Below, piece by piece: positions 19,001 through 28,193 of a DNA stretch of 64,000 nt. The position numbers and the translations under genes are program-made. The stretch covers positions 1-64,000 of the forward strand of contig CANLDL010000006.1 of the NCBI GenBank assembly GCA_947489425.1. The letters run 5' to 3'. The notes beneath the pieces were generated by a model. The model was not told the DNA's origin. It worked only from the letters and a program-made list of their open reading frames with translations, and did no database searches. Source of the stretch: an uncultured Pseudomonadales bacterium (GTDB lineage: Bacteria > Pseudomonadota > Gammaproteobacteria > Pseudomonadales > Cellvibrionaceae). Positions within the stretch are counted from its first letter, which is position 1. Each line of letters starts with the position of its first letter.

Positions 19001-19590
19001 CTAAGCCATTAGCCTCTAATAGATATTTTTTATATTCTAATAAATAGTAAAACCACTCAACTGAAATAGTATTAAGAAATAACCAACCTAAGGCAAACGA
19101 CTTTCTTTTCGACAGCATGAAAAAATCTCATAGGTAAATTTAAAAAAGCAGATATAGGCAAAAAAAGAGAACAAGAAAACAAATAATCAAGACCCAAAAG
19201 GGTATAAGAAAAGGCATAATCTTAACTAAAGTTATAAAGGGTTTAGCGCTGGCTATAAATCAATTAAATTCGCTATTTTATTACACCATAGGGTGCTATA
19301 TTAGAAAAACAGCAGTTAAGACTTATTTAGCTTACTGGCTATTCTTGACAATAGAATGCCCTTAACAAACATAATTTTAGCGCTGTAGTTAGTCGTACTA
19401 TGACGTGTGATTAAACTCTTTCTGAGATCATTTTTTTGAGAGCAACGATCTGTTCATAATCGACTTATTAAAAGGAAGTATTATTAAAAAGAGGGTTTGA
19501 AAGTGCTCGACTGTTTACTTTTCTACAATTAAGTAGGCAGCAATTTAAAAACAGATATTCAATCTATCAGCTAACAATAATAGGGTTCTT
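19001..19590. other. Divergent intergenic region between CoA genes and TRAP genes
   Basis: This 590-base A+T-rich stretch must hold promoters for both directions. I see no supported gene and no strong operator palindrome. The LysR gene at 24419 is a possible regulator, but I found no clear LysR motif here. Confidence 0.4.
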
Positions 19591-20592
19591 ATGTCTTTTA
19601 ATACAAAACTAATCAAAAATAAATTAGCCACGGTAATTTTTTCAAGTAGCGTTACGATTGCCGCTTCATTTTCTGGTTCTGCTTTTGCTGCAGATAAAAC
19701 CTTTGTGACTATCGGGACTGGTGGCCAGACAGGTGTTTATTATGTAGTCGGCGGGTCAATCTGCCGCTTAGTCAATAAAGAGACTAAAGCACATGGTATC
19801 AAGTGTACTCATACAACCGGCGGCTCCGTTAAAAATATTAATGGTATTCAAGCTGGCGACCTTGATATGGGTGTTGCTCAATCTGATTGGCAGTATCATG
19901 CCTATAATGGTACAGCGCCTAAGCAATTTCCCAATGGCGCCTATAAAGATTTACGTGCGGTCTTCTCTGTGCATGGCGAACCGTTCACTGTTGTGGCTCG
20001 AAAAGACTCAGGTATCAATTCATTTGCAGACCTAAAAGGTAAGCGTGTTAACGTTGGCAACCCAGGATCTGGGCAGCGCGGTACCATGGAAGTCGTGATG
20101 GATAAGATGGGCTGGACAATGGATGATTTTAAATTAGCTTCTGAGCTTAAATCTTCTGAGCAAGCGCAAGCACTATGTGACAACAATGTAGATGCCATTA
20201 TTTTCACAGCGGGTCATCCAAATGGTTCTATTAAAGAAGCAAGCACTTCTTGTGATGTAAAACTTGTCAACGTAGGCGGCCCTGTTATTGATAAGCTAGT
20301 ATCCGATAACGCTTATTATGCGACAGCCACCATCCCAGCCGGCATGTACAAAGGCACAGATGTGGATGTCACTACCTTTGGTGTGGGTGCGACGTTTGTT
20401 AGCTCTACATCTGCAAGTGAAGAGACAATCTATCAAATGGTGAAATCTGTTTTTGGTAACTTTAAGCGTTTCAAAAAGCTGCATCCAGCATTTAACAACC
20501 TAAAACAAGAAGACATGATTGTTAATAATCTATCTGCTCCTCTTCATGACGGTGCGGTTAAATACTACAAAGAAGCAGGTTTAATCAAATAA
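19591..20592 (+). CDS. TAXI-family TRAP transporter solute-binding protein
   Basis: A 333-residue periplasmic binding protein. A signal peptide covers residues 1-33 (ending GSAFA), followed by FVTIGTGGQTGVYYVVGG, the start that gives the TAXI family its recognisable pattern. Later features include GVAQSDWQYHAYNG and RVNVGNPGSGQRGTMEVV. It captures an organic acid in the periplasm and hands it to the permease encoded 205 bases downstream. The ligand cannot be predicted; TAXI proteins are known for glutamate or oxoglutarate-like and other carboxylates. A strong hairpin after the gene may raise its expression relative to the permease. Confidence 0.93.
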   Translation: MSFNTKLIKNKLATVIFSSSVTIAASFSGSAFAADKTFVTIGTGGQTGVYYVVGGSICRLVNKETKAHGIKCTHTTGGSVKNINGIQAGDLDMGVAQSDWQYHAYNGTAPKQFPNGAYKDLRAVFSVHGEPFTVVARKDSGINSFADLKGKRVNVGNPGSGQRGTMEVVMDKMGWTMDDFKLASELKSSEQAQALCDNNVDAIIFTAGHPNGSIKEASTSCDVKLVNVGGPVIDKLVSDNAYYATATIPAGMYKGTDVDVTTFGVGATFVSSTSASEETIYQMVKSVFGNFKRFKKLHPAFNNLKQEDMIVNNLSAPLHDGAVKYYKEAGLIK

Positions 20593-20605
20593 CCAATGTA
20601 AATAC

Positions 20606-20631
20606 ACTGGGCAGTATTTCTGCTGCCCAGT
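20606..20631 (+). terminator. Hairpin between binding protein and permease genes
   Basis: ACTGGGCAG and CTGCCCAGT form a perfect 9-base stem around an 8-base loop, 13 bases after the stop codon. Only a short T run follows. It is likely a leaky terminator or an mRNA 3'-end stabiliser that sets a higher level of the binding protein. Confidence 0.6.
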
Positions 20632-20649
20632 TTGAATCTCTACGTTATA

Positions 20650-20663
20650 TTGACTGATATCAA
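20650..20663. promoter_or_regulatory. FNR/Anr-like palindrome before the TRAP permease
   Basis: TTGAC-TGAT-ATCAA differs by one base from the FNR consensus TTGAT-N4-ATCAA. It lies 135 bases upstream of the permease start. A related but wrongly spaced TTGA-AA-TCAA lies before the uspA gene. A tentative call only. Confidence 0.3.
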
Positions 20664-20797
20664 TATAGCGGTTTTCCCTCTATAAAATTAGATAAGAATA
20701 ATAATATGCTCTAGTAGGTACTTGTTAACGTCTGCGCTTTAGCGCATGACTCTCTTAACACTAGCAATTTACTTATGCATACAATTGAGGATCGGTC

Positions 20798-23425
20798 ATG
20801 AGCGAATCAACTCAAAATCAACAAGCCAGCAGTGCTGAATTAGATGAACTAGTCGCCTCTTCAGACACCGGTGGTCGCAACCCAACCGGCCCTATAGGTA
20901 AGCTACTCGCAGGTGTTGCCCTCACCTGGGCTCTTTTTCAAATATGGATAGCCTCTCCACTTCCGTTCATTCTGGGCGTGGGAGTATTTAATGACACCGA
21001 GGCCAGATCTATTCACTTGGCTTTTGCCATTTTTTTAGCCTTTACGGCATTTCCGGCAGGCAAAAAATCGCCTAGGCACTATGTACCTACCATAGATTGG
21101 ATACTGGCTTTCGTCGCTTCGGGCTCTGCTGCTTACTTATATATTTTTTATGAATCGCTTTCTAACCGCCCTGGCAACCCTAATGCCATTGATATTGCGG
21201 TTGCCTGCATCGGTATTACGCTTTTATTGTTAGCCACGATTCGCTCCTTAGGCCCGCCACTAGCGATTGTTGCTTTGATTTTTTTACTCTACTGCTTTGG
21301 CGGTCAAAGTATGCCTGGGATTTTGGCCTGGAAAGGCGCCTCTTTTGGTGCCGTAGCCGACAACCAGTGGATATCTACCGATGGTGTATTCGGTGTACCC
21401 TTAGGCGTGTCTACCAAATTTGTATTTCTATTTGTATTGTTTGGTGCCTTATTAGATAAAGCCGGCGCAGGTAATTATTTTATTAAAATTGCCTTTGCAA
21501 GCCTCGGGCATTTACGCGGTGGGCCTGCAAAAGCTGCCGTTGTTGCATCAGCAATGACAGGCCTGATTTCAGGCTCCTCTATTGCCAATGTGGTCACAAC
21601 GGGTACGTTTACTATCCCAATGATGAAGCGCGTCGGGTTCTCCGCAGAGAAAGCGGGTGCCGTTGAAGTGGCCTCGTCGGTCAATGGCCAAATTATGCCA
21701 CCGGTCATGGGGGCAGCCGCATTTTTGATGGCCACCTCTTTGGATATGGCGTATTTTGATGTCGTAACACATGCTTTTCTACCTGCACTCATCTCTTATA
21801 TCGCCCTTGTTTATATTGTGCACTTAGAGGCAATGAAAGCGGATCTCAAAGGTTTGCCACGTCGCAGTGAACCTAGCCCTTTCTTGGTATTTATCTTTAA
21901 ATTTTTACTCGGGTTTGCCGCAATATCGGCAGTCGCTTTTGCTGTTTATTTTGGTCTGGGTTGGTTAAAGCCTGTTGCCGGTGATGCGGCAAGTTGGATT
22001 GTCGGACTGTTGCTAGCGATTGTCTATGTCTGGTTAGCAAAAAGCTGTGCGAAATATCCGGACCTTGAAATTGATGATCCAAATGCTTCTATTGTTGAAC
22101 TACCTGAACTTGGGCCTACGGTGAAATCTGGCTTTCATTATATTTTGCCCGTGATTGTTTTGGTTTGGTGTTTAATGGTTGAGCGTTTAAGCCCTGCTCT
22201 TTCTGCTTTTTGGGCAACCGCACTAATGATAGTGATTCTGTTGACACAGCGCCCACTGTTTGCCTTTTTCAGAAAACGTAGTGATACGAAAGAAAAATTA
22301 GCGCAAGGATTTAACGAGCTGATTGATGGCTTAATCTCTGGCGCGCGCAATATGATTGGCATTGGTATTGCCACCGCAACAGCAGGGATTATCGTTGGTG
22401 CAGTTTCTCTCACAGGTGTTGGCCTGGTATTAGCAGAACTGGTTGAAATTTTATCGATGGGTAATGTAATGCTAATGCTATTACTTACCGCAGTACTTAG
22501 CCTTATATTAGGCATGGGATTACCTACCACCGCTAACTATATTGTTGTGTCGTCACTATTGGCCCCAGTTATTGTGGAATTAGGTCAGCAAAACGGCTTA
22601 ATCGTGCCACTGATTGCTGTGCACTTGTTTGTATTTTACTTCGGCATTATGGCCGATGTGACTCCCCCTGTTGGTTTGGCATCCTTTGCAGCCGCCGCGG
22701 TATCTGGCGGAGATCCAATACGGACAGGCTTTGTTGCATTCTTCTATAGCTTGCGAACGGCTGCGCTGCCATTTTTGTTTATCTTTAATACAGACTTACT
22801 TCTCATTGATGTTACTTGGCTGGAGGGGATCTTTGTCTTTATCGTGGCGACGGTAGCTATACTGGTATTTGCTGCAGCCACTCAAGGCTTCTTCTTTGCA
22901 CGTAATCGCTGGTATGAATCAATGTTGTTGCTACTGATTGCATTTACGCTGTTCAGACCTGGGTTTTGGATGGATATAGTCTCTCCTCGTTATAATGTTG
23001 TCGCGCCGGAGGCTATTGAAGAAACACTGAAAGATACACCAGCGGGAGCTGAGATGCGCTTTACTGTACTAGGTGAAGGGAGTGCCGGTAAAGAGCGTGA
23101 ATTTGTGATTCTGTTGCCCGTTGGCGAAGGAGAAACTGCAACTGAGAAGCTTGAGAGCTCTGGTTTAACGATATTAAAAAATGATGACGGTCAATATGTC
23201 GTGGATGATGTAGGTTATGATAGTGCAGCACAGGCGGCTGGTCTAGATTTTGATCAACAAGTCCTAAAGGCTTGGGTACCTGTGGATCATTTACCTAAAC
23301 AGTTAATGTATATTCCAGCGATCTTGGTCTTGTTTTTTATCGTGATTGTACAACGAAAGAGATACAAGGTAGGTAGTGATAAAAAGTCTGACTCACTAAA
23401 TCCAGATTCAATAAGTAGCACTTAG
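20798..23425 (+). CDS. TRAP transporter fused permease (4TM/12TM) with C-terminal DUF3394-like domain
   Basis: An 875-residue membrane protein combining the small and large TRAP permease subunits, the typical partner of TAXI binding proteins. After a polar N-terminus of about 35 residues come four to six helices. The large DctM-like part follows, with AVVASAMTGLISGSSIANVVTTGTFTIPMM split around residues 248-277 and the second-half signature MGLPTTANYI plus PPVGLASFAAAAV. The final 120 residues are a soluble segment ending in another helix and basic tail, matching DUF3394. It imports the ligand driven by a sodium or proton gradient. The gene is followed 114 bases later by a universal stress protein gene, a common pairing. 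Confidence 0.94.
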   Translation: MSESTQNQQASSAELDELVASSDTGGRNPTGPIGKLLAGVALTWALFQIWIASPLPFILGVGVFNDTEARSIHLAFAIFLAFTAFPAGKKSPRHYVPTIDWILAFVASGSAAYLYIFYESLSNRPGNPNAIDIAVACIGITLLLLATIRSLGPPLAIVALIFLLYCFGGQSMPGILAWKGASFGAVADNQWISTDGVFGVPLGVSTKFVFLFVLFGALLDKAGAGNYFIKIAFASLGHLRGGPAKAAVVASAMTGLISGSSIANVVTTGTFTIPMMKRVGFSAEKAGAVEVASSVNGQIMPPVMGAAAFLMATSLDMAYFDVVTHAFLPALISYIALVYIVHLEAMKADLKGLPRRSEPSPFLVFIFKFLLGFAAISAVAFAVYFGLGWLKPVAGDAASWIVGLLLAIVYVWLAKSCAKYPDLEIDDPNASIVELPELGPTVKSGFHYILPVIVLVWCLMVERLSPALSAFWATALMIVILLTQRPLFAFFRKRSDTKEKLAQGFNELIDGLISGARNMIGIGIATATAGIIVGAVSLTGVGLVLAELVEILSMGNVMLMLLLTAVLSLILGMGLPTTANYIVVSSLLAPVIVELGQQNGLIVPLIAVHLFVFYFGIMADVTPPVGLASFAAAAVSGGDPIRTGFVAFFYSLRTAALPFLFIFNTDLLLIDVTWLEGIFVFIVATVAILVFAAATQGFFFARNRWYESMLLLLIAFTLFRPGFWMDIVSPRYNVVAPEAIEETLKDTPAGAEMRFTVLGEGSAGKEREFVILLPVGEGETATEKLESSGLTILKNDDGQYVVDDVGYDSAAQAAGLDFDQQVLKAWVPVDHLPKQLMYIPAILVLFFIVIVQRKRYKVGSDKKSDSLNPDSISST

Positions 23426-23539
23426 ATTACTGAGTTGGTCTGTGTTTTTAAGCTCTACTATTATTGAAATCAATATAAAGTCGCTGTTTGCGAAGAATAG
23501 CTTGCAGCGCTTTCTAGTAGACAAAACTAGGAGATAAAA

Positions 23540-23971
23540 ATGTTCAAAAAAGTACTAGTACCTGTTGATTTACAAGAGACTGAATATTGCTTAGGTGCCC
23601 TGAAAATTGCCTTAAGAGAAGTGAAAGAGCATGGTAGCGAGTTACATATTATCACTGTAATCCCTGGGTATAGTAACGCTATCGTCTCATCATATTTTAG
23701 TGAAGAAGATCACAAAGCGAGCCTTAAGAAAGTAGCGCAATCTTTGCTAGATTTTGTGAAGTCCAATGTCGATGATGAGATTAAGCCAATGCTTAAAGTT
23801 CACGATGGTTCAGCGTCTGAAGAAATTAATCGTTACGTACGAGATAACGGGATTGATTTAGTGGTAATGCGTGCACACCAACGCGGCAAGGTCAGTGAGT
23901 TTTTACTCGGTTCGGTAGCTTCACGCGTGGTTGAACGAGCGCATTGTTCAGTTTTCATTCTGAAAGATTGA
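23540..23971 (+). CDS. Universal stress protein, TRAP-associated
   Basis: A 143-residue UspA-fold protein. It begins MFKKVLVPVDLQETEYC and ends with the nucleotide-binding loop RAHQRGKVSEFLLGSVASRVV, close to the G-x2-G-x9-G-S motif but with alanine for the first glycine. ATP binding is therefore plausible but not certain. UspA proteins encoded beside TRAP transporters (for example TeaD with TeaABC) can modulate transport. A strong terminator follows it, closing the transporter operon. Confidence 0.9.
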   Translation: MFKKVLVPVDLQETEYCLGALKIALREVKEHGSELHIITVIPGYSNAIVSSYFSEEDHKASLKKVAQSLLDFVKSNVDDEIKPMLKVHDGSASEEINRYVRDNGIDLVVMRAHQRGKVSEFLLGSVASRVVERAHCSVFILKD

Positions 23972-23998
23972 ATTCGCTCACGCTCTAATGACACCTTC

Positions 23999-24028
23999 AA
24001 TGAGTGCCTAGAATAGGCACTCATTTTT
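23999..24028 (+). terminator. Rho-independent terminator after the TRAP/uspA operon
   Basis: AATGAGTGCCTA and TAGGCACTCATT pair perfectly for 12 bases around a 3-base loop, followed by TTTT. Located 28 bases after the uspA stop codon. Confidence 0.9.
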
Positions 24029-24418
24029 AAGAAGCATACCCTAGCCAGACTCTTACTAAAGCGGATTAAGCTATAAAAGTATTCGGTATTTTCTTACTGT
24101 GCGTTAGGTTTTGAGCAACTTTAACAAATTCGAATTTAATAAGTATTGAAACCGTGCAATCAGTGCACCTATGTTCTCGCAGGTAATTCTAATAATAAAC
24201 ATACCTTTGAAAACTAGAAAAACAAAGATACTTTAGTATTATAGACTTGCTATTCTAAGGTATAACTTTAGTTATGGCTCATACACCAAAACTCTTCAAG
24301 CATTAAAAACAATACTCACTTAGAGTGCCAAAAGGTACAGAAAACACGAAAATAACAAGCTATTTCCTTTTATCGAGGATAGCGATATGCTGCTATCAAC
24401 AAAACTAGAATAAACACC
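24029..24418. other. Gap before the LysR gene
   Basis: About 390 A+T-rich bases hold the promoter of the LysR-type gene. I see no gene and no clear operator. Confidence 0.4.
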
Positions 24419-25300
24419 GTGAAAAGACATCTTCCCCCCCTAAACGCGCTGCGCGTATTTGAAGTTGCCGCTAGAACTGAAAGTTTTAGCAAAGCTGCCG
24501 ATATATTGTTTGTTACTCAAAGTGCCGTTAGTAAGCAAATTCGTCTGCTAGAGAAGCATTTGGGCACTGTTTTATTTGAACGGCATGGCGGGATGGTGAT
24601 GCCTACCAATGAAGGCAGGCAATATCTAGCTGTTATTTCCAAGGCCTTAGATACTATAGAGTTAGGCTCGGAAAAATTTTATAGCAATCAGAAAAAAGAA
24701 GTATTGACTATAAATATAGCGCCCTCACTAAGTGCCTTATGGATGTTTTCGAGAGTTAATGACTTTCATATGCTGCACCCCGATATCGTCTTGCATATAA
24801 ACTCGGCTGACGACGAAATAGATTGGCATAAAAATGATATTGATGTTGCTGTACGCTGCCTACCTAATGATAAAAATCACGCAAATGCGGAGTTACTTTT
24901 ACAAGAGCACTTGCTACTGATCGCAACAAAACAACAACTAGAGTCAAATCCGATCAACTGCATAGCTGACCTAGAGCGTCACCAATGTATATCATTGAAT
25001 AATCGACCCCAGTTATGGGGGGAATTTTTCGAGCAACACCAGCTCGACAGAACCAAATTAACCAGTAGTTTTGGTTGTGAGCATTTTTATATGGTCATTC
25101 AAGCCACATTAAAGCATTTAGGCATAGGATTAGTCGCAGATTTTTTGTGTAACGACTACGTAGAGCAACAAGAGCTAGTTAATCCATTAGGCATTCGCTT
25201 AGCTAGCAATTACGGCTACTATCTTATTATCCCACCCCACAAAAAGGACCAAAAGAAGGTAATAAGCTTTACCAATTGGCTCAAAGAAGCCCTGCATTAA
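24419..25300 (+). CDS. LysR-family transcriptional regulator (GcvA-like)
   Basis: A 293-residue regulator. It starts at GTG 24419; an upstream ATG is closed by a stop. Residues 1-65 form the winged helix (LPPLNALRVFEVAARTESFS, then AVSKQIRLLEKHLG), a wording typical of GcvA-type LysR proteins, followed by an effector domain to residue 290. GcvA relatives control varied metabolic or resistance genes. It is not clearly linked to a divergent target; candidates are the TRAP/CoA cluster upstream or the small lipoprotein downstream. No strong ribosome site is visible. Confidence 0.88.
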   Translation: MKRHLPPLNALRVFEVAARTESFSKAADILFVTQSAVSKQIRLLEKHLGTVLFERHGGMVMPTNEGRQYLAVISKALDTIELGSEKFYSNQKKEVLTINIAPSLSALWMFSRVNDFHMLHPDIVLHINSADDEIDWHKNDIDVAVRCLPNDKNHANAELLLQEHLLLIATKQQLESNPINCIADLERHQCISLNNRPQLWGEFFEQHQLDRTKLTSSFGCEHFYMVIQATLKHLGIGLVADFLCNDYVEQQELVNPLGIRLASNYGYYLIIPPHKKDQKKVISFTNWLKEALH

Positions 25301-25425
25301 CCCAACTGTTGGATTATTCGATTTATTTTTTAATAACTGTCATTAGTTATTTTAGAGATGATCACCAGAACTTATCTTCAAAGGGCTGCTCAAACAGGCA
25401 TCATTCACTCTTTGAGATACCCAAA

Positions 25426-25575
25426 ATGAAGTTAAAAATTATTGCCCTGCTATTTACAACAACAACAGTTTTTACTGCTGCTTGCTCTACAGGCCATCAC
25501 TCTGCTACGAGCCACGAGGTACTCTACGACAATGGGCTTTACCAAGATATCGGAAATAAGTATTTATTAGAATAA
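25426..25575 (+). CDS. Very small lipoprotein
   Basis: A 49-residue protein. I start it at ATG 25426 because this gives a clean lipoprotein signal: MKLK, a hydrophobic core, and a lipobox FTAAC with the modified cysteine at about residue 21. The mature part is only about 29 residues, polar, ending YLLE. The open frame extends back to 25276 but that part overlaps the LysR gene and looks non-coding. Family and function unknown; it could be an envelope stress or entericidin-like small lipoprotein, but there is no specific evidence. Confidence 0.6.
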   Translation: MKLKIIALLFTTTTVFTAACSTGHHSATSHEVLYDNGLYQDIGNKYLLE

Positions 25576-25741
25576 TGTTTTATACTAGACCTTTTAATAC
25601 ACACCATAGATTTATTACTGATACCTACTCGCCCTCCGACAACAGTTAACTTTAAACTTCTGATCACCCAGTGATTTTAAGCACTCCGTAACGTATACTT
25701 TGTTATCAAAAAATTATAATGATACTAAAGCTCACTACTCT

Positions 25742-26761
25742 ATGAAAAACCCTATCTTTGATTTGTTGCTTAACTTTAATGGCACCATTAATCGCAGGGC
25801 TTATTTAGCAGCCATTGTTTTAGTCTTGGTTACCATTGGGATATTACAGGCATTACTCTCATTTAATATTTTAAGTACGCATATAGCACATTCGCAACTC
25901 TATAGTTCAGAGGAAATAGTTGCCCACCATATTTTCGACAACCTAGTATGGGTATTCACACCTACATTAGTACCCGCTCATTTTTTAATTTTTTATAGCA
26001 TCTTAGTTGCCACGGTCAAACGCTCTAGAGCACTCGAACTGCCGAAAGCCCTTACTATTACTCTTATTGTTATCAACTCCTGCTTTTTTAGCCTTTTATC
26101 AAAAATTCATCTAATTATTAATTATATTTTAAATACAAATAACGACACACAACCGTATTTAATGAGTCAAGAATCTGTTTTTTACTTATCATTAGCAATA
26201 TTAATTTTAGGCCTATTGATAAACTGTTTTTTAATTTTTAACAACAAGGGAAAGTGTAGCAGCTCGAGCATTAATGCAGCACTAATGCAAAGAAAATTCG
26301 ATAAAGAGAATAAATTTCACAATCAATTTAGTTATTTATTTTTTATCGGAAGACTAATACTCATTAACACATTAATAGTATCTACATTAGCTTTATCGAT
26401 TTATCTTTTTCAAGATCTATTTAAGGATATGATAGATGATATTTTTCGTAACAAGGAAATAGTAATTCTTTCTATTGTAGTCATTTACAGCACTATTTTT
26501 TTGGGATTATATCTATACGCCACTACAAAGCGGCTAAATGATGCAGGTTATAAAACATACATTCTTGTATGCTATATCATTTTTATTATTTTCATCTCTG
26601 GGCTATTTACGTATATTGTTAACTTGTCCAGTTTAACAACTCAATTTTTGTCGCTATTTTTAGGCATATCAAAGTTTATTGTTAACATAGTAGTCTCAAG
26701 CCAAATAATACCCTTTTTACTCAGTAGCAATCATAAAAATGAACCTGCTAAAAGCGATTAA
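25742..26761 (+). CDS. Membrane protein with two DUF805-like halves
   Basis: About 339 residues from ATG 25742; the frame reaches 25700 but the DUF805-like start FDLLLNFNGTINRRAYLAA begins just after the chosen methionine. A second copy of the pattern occurs at about residue 205 (FSYLFFIGRLILINT), and near residue 270 is ATTKRLNDAGYKTYIL, the R-LND-G signature of DUF805. Each half has about four hydrophobic helices. Function unknown; inner membrane. Its 3' end overlaps the convergent DadA-like gene by 14 bases. Confidence 0.7.
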   Translation: MKNPIFDLLLNFNGTINRRAYLAAIVLVLVTIGILQALLSFNILSTHIAHSQLYSSEEIVAHHIFDNLVWVFTPTLVPAHFLIFYSILVATVKRSRALELPKALTITLIVINSCFFSLLSKIHLIINYILNTNNDTQPYLMSQESVFYLSLAILILGLLINCFLIFNNKGKCSSSSINAALMQRKFDKENKFHNQFSYLFFIGRLILINTLIVSTLALSIYLFQDLFKDMIDDIFRNKEIVILSIVVIYSTIFLGLYLYATTKRLNDAGYKTYILVCYIIFIIFISGLFTYIVNLSSLTTQFLSLFLGISKFIVNIVVSSQIIPFLLSSNHKNEPAKSD

Positions 26762-27998
26762 GTAGGTAGGGGGTCTCGTCAAAAGACTGCGTGGAATTAT
26801 TAATATAATGACCAATTAGTGCTGCCGTTGCTAATGAATGAGACCAACCCAACATGCCATGCCCGGTATTTACCAACAAATTCTTATACATTGTTTTACC
26901 CACGATAGGTAAGCTGTCTGGGGTTACAGGGCGCAAACCACACCATTCATCTAATACAGTATCGTATTCACCTACTGTTGGCATAAATGCTTTAGCCGCT
27001 GTTAGCATATGCTTAATTCTTTGTGGTTTTACTTGAGTACTATAGCCTGAGAACTCTGCAAAACCTGCAAGACGTAGCCTGTCACCTAGCTTACAAAATA
27101 CCATCCTATTTTTAAGATCTGTTATAGATACATCTGGGCAATATTTCGTCGCAGGAACTGTCACGCTGTATCCTTTCATTGGATATACAGGTATGTGGAT
27201 ATTAATACGTTTAAGAAAATCAGCACTTTGAGCACCTAAACAATTCACATATATGTCTGCGCTTAGGCTAATACTGCTTTGATCACTTTGCTTTATAATC
27301 CGTAATGACGTTATGTTTTCGACGTCATGTTCAACGCCTTTAATTTCATGCTTGCCTAATAGTTTTACATCATAATTTTTTTGCAAGTAGCTCATTAGAC
27401 TACAACAGAACTTATAACAATCACCAGAGTCTTCTTGCTCATCCCATAACGCACCAACAACACTGCTATTACTTGCTAGTGCCGGAATATTTTTAATTAA
27501 CTCAGAACGAGACCACTGTATAGAATGATTACTTTTTGCTGCATGCTCTAAAGCCACTGCATCAGAATACACATTTAATTTCCCAGCATCTCCTTGATAA
27601 TCGAAATTAATTTCTGAATCATTATCCATAGCTAGAATTTTACTTAATTCAATCCTTGTTTGCCTCCCAAGTGCCAGCATAGCCTTAGTCGATATCGCTG
27701 CTTGCTTAGCAGAACAAGCCGATAAGAACTTTAACCCCCAACGATAAAAATCGAGGTTAATGCATGGGTAAATCTTGAAAGCGGGTTCAAGGCCTAACAA
27801 TATTCTAGGAAGCTGTTTTAATACACTAGGGGTTGCGATGGGTGACTGATAGTTATAAGAAAGCTGACCTCCATTGGCAAAACTTGCGCCCTCGGAGACT
27901 CTAGCTCTATCAACGACTATAATTTCGTGCCCTTGCTTAGCAAGCACGTAGGCACTAGTAATACCGGCAATACCCGCACCTAAGATGGCTATTTTCAT
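26748..27998 (-). CDS. FAD-dependent D-amino acid dehydrogenase-like oxidoreductase
   Basis: A 416-residue DAO-family flavoprotein. The dinucleotide-binding motif GAGIAG is at residues 7-12, followed by an acidic residue after the second strand. GASFANGGQLSYNYQSPIATP is the DadA signature, and near the C-terminus WCGLRPVTPDSLPIVG and NTGHGMLGWSHS complete the FAD site. The family oxidises D-amino acids to keto acids and passes electrons to the respiratory chain. No alanine racemase or other dadAX partner is adjacent, so the substrate is unproven. Confidence 0.87.
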   Translation of the reverse strand: MKIAILGAGIAGITSAYVLAKQGHEIIVVDRARVSEGASFANGGQLSYNYQSPIATPSVLKQLPRILLGLEPAFKIYPCINLDFYRWGLKFLSACSAKQAAISTKAMLALGRQTRIELSKILAMDNDSEINFDYQGDAGKLNVYSDAVALEHAAKSNHSIQWSRSELIKNIPALASNSSVVGALWDEQEDSGDCYKFCCSLMSYLQKNYDVKLLGKHEIKGVEHDVENITSLRIIKQSDQSSISLSADIYVNCLGAQSADFLKRINIHIPVYPMKGYSVTVPATKYCPDVSITDLKNRMVFCKLGDRLRLAGFAEFSGYSTQVKPQRIKHMLTAAKAFMPTVGEYDTVLDEWCGLRPVTPDSLPIVGKTMYKNLLVNTGHGMLGWSHSLATAALIGHYINNSTQSFDETPYLLNRF

Positions 27999-28193
27999 AA
28001 CATTCCTATTTTATGCTTTTTATAAAAGCGTACTGTTATATAGATAGAGGGGTACACACTGAGAATATATAATAAATATAATGCCAATCAGACATTGCCC
28101 ACCACTACTCTCAGCGCGTAAAATGGCTCGCTTATCTACGGCTCTATAATACTTCTACATTCTACTATTTATTAAAAAATAATAAGCCATTTT

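Noticed and set aside
23461..23476. TTGA-AA-TCAA palindrome before uspA as an FNR site
   Set aside because: The spacing is two bases instead of four, so it does not fit FNR/Anr.
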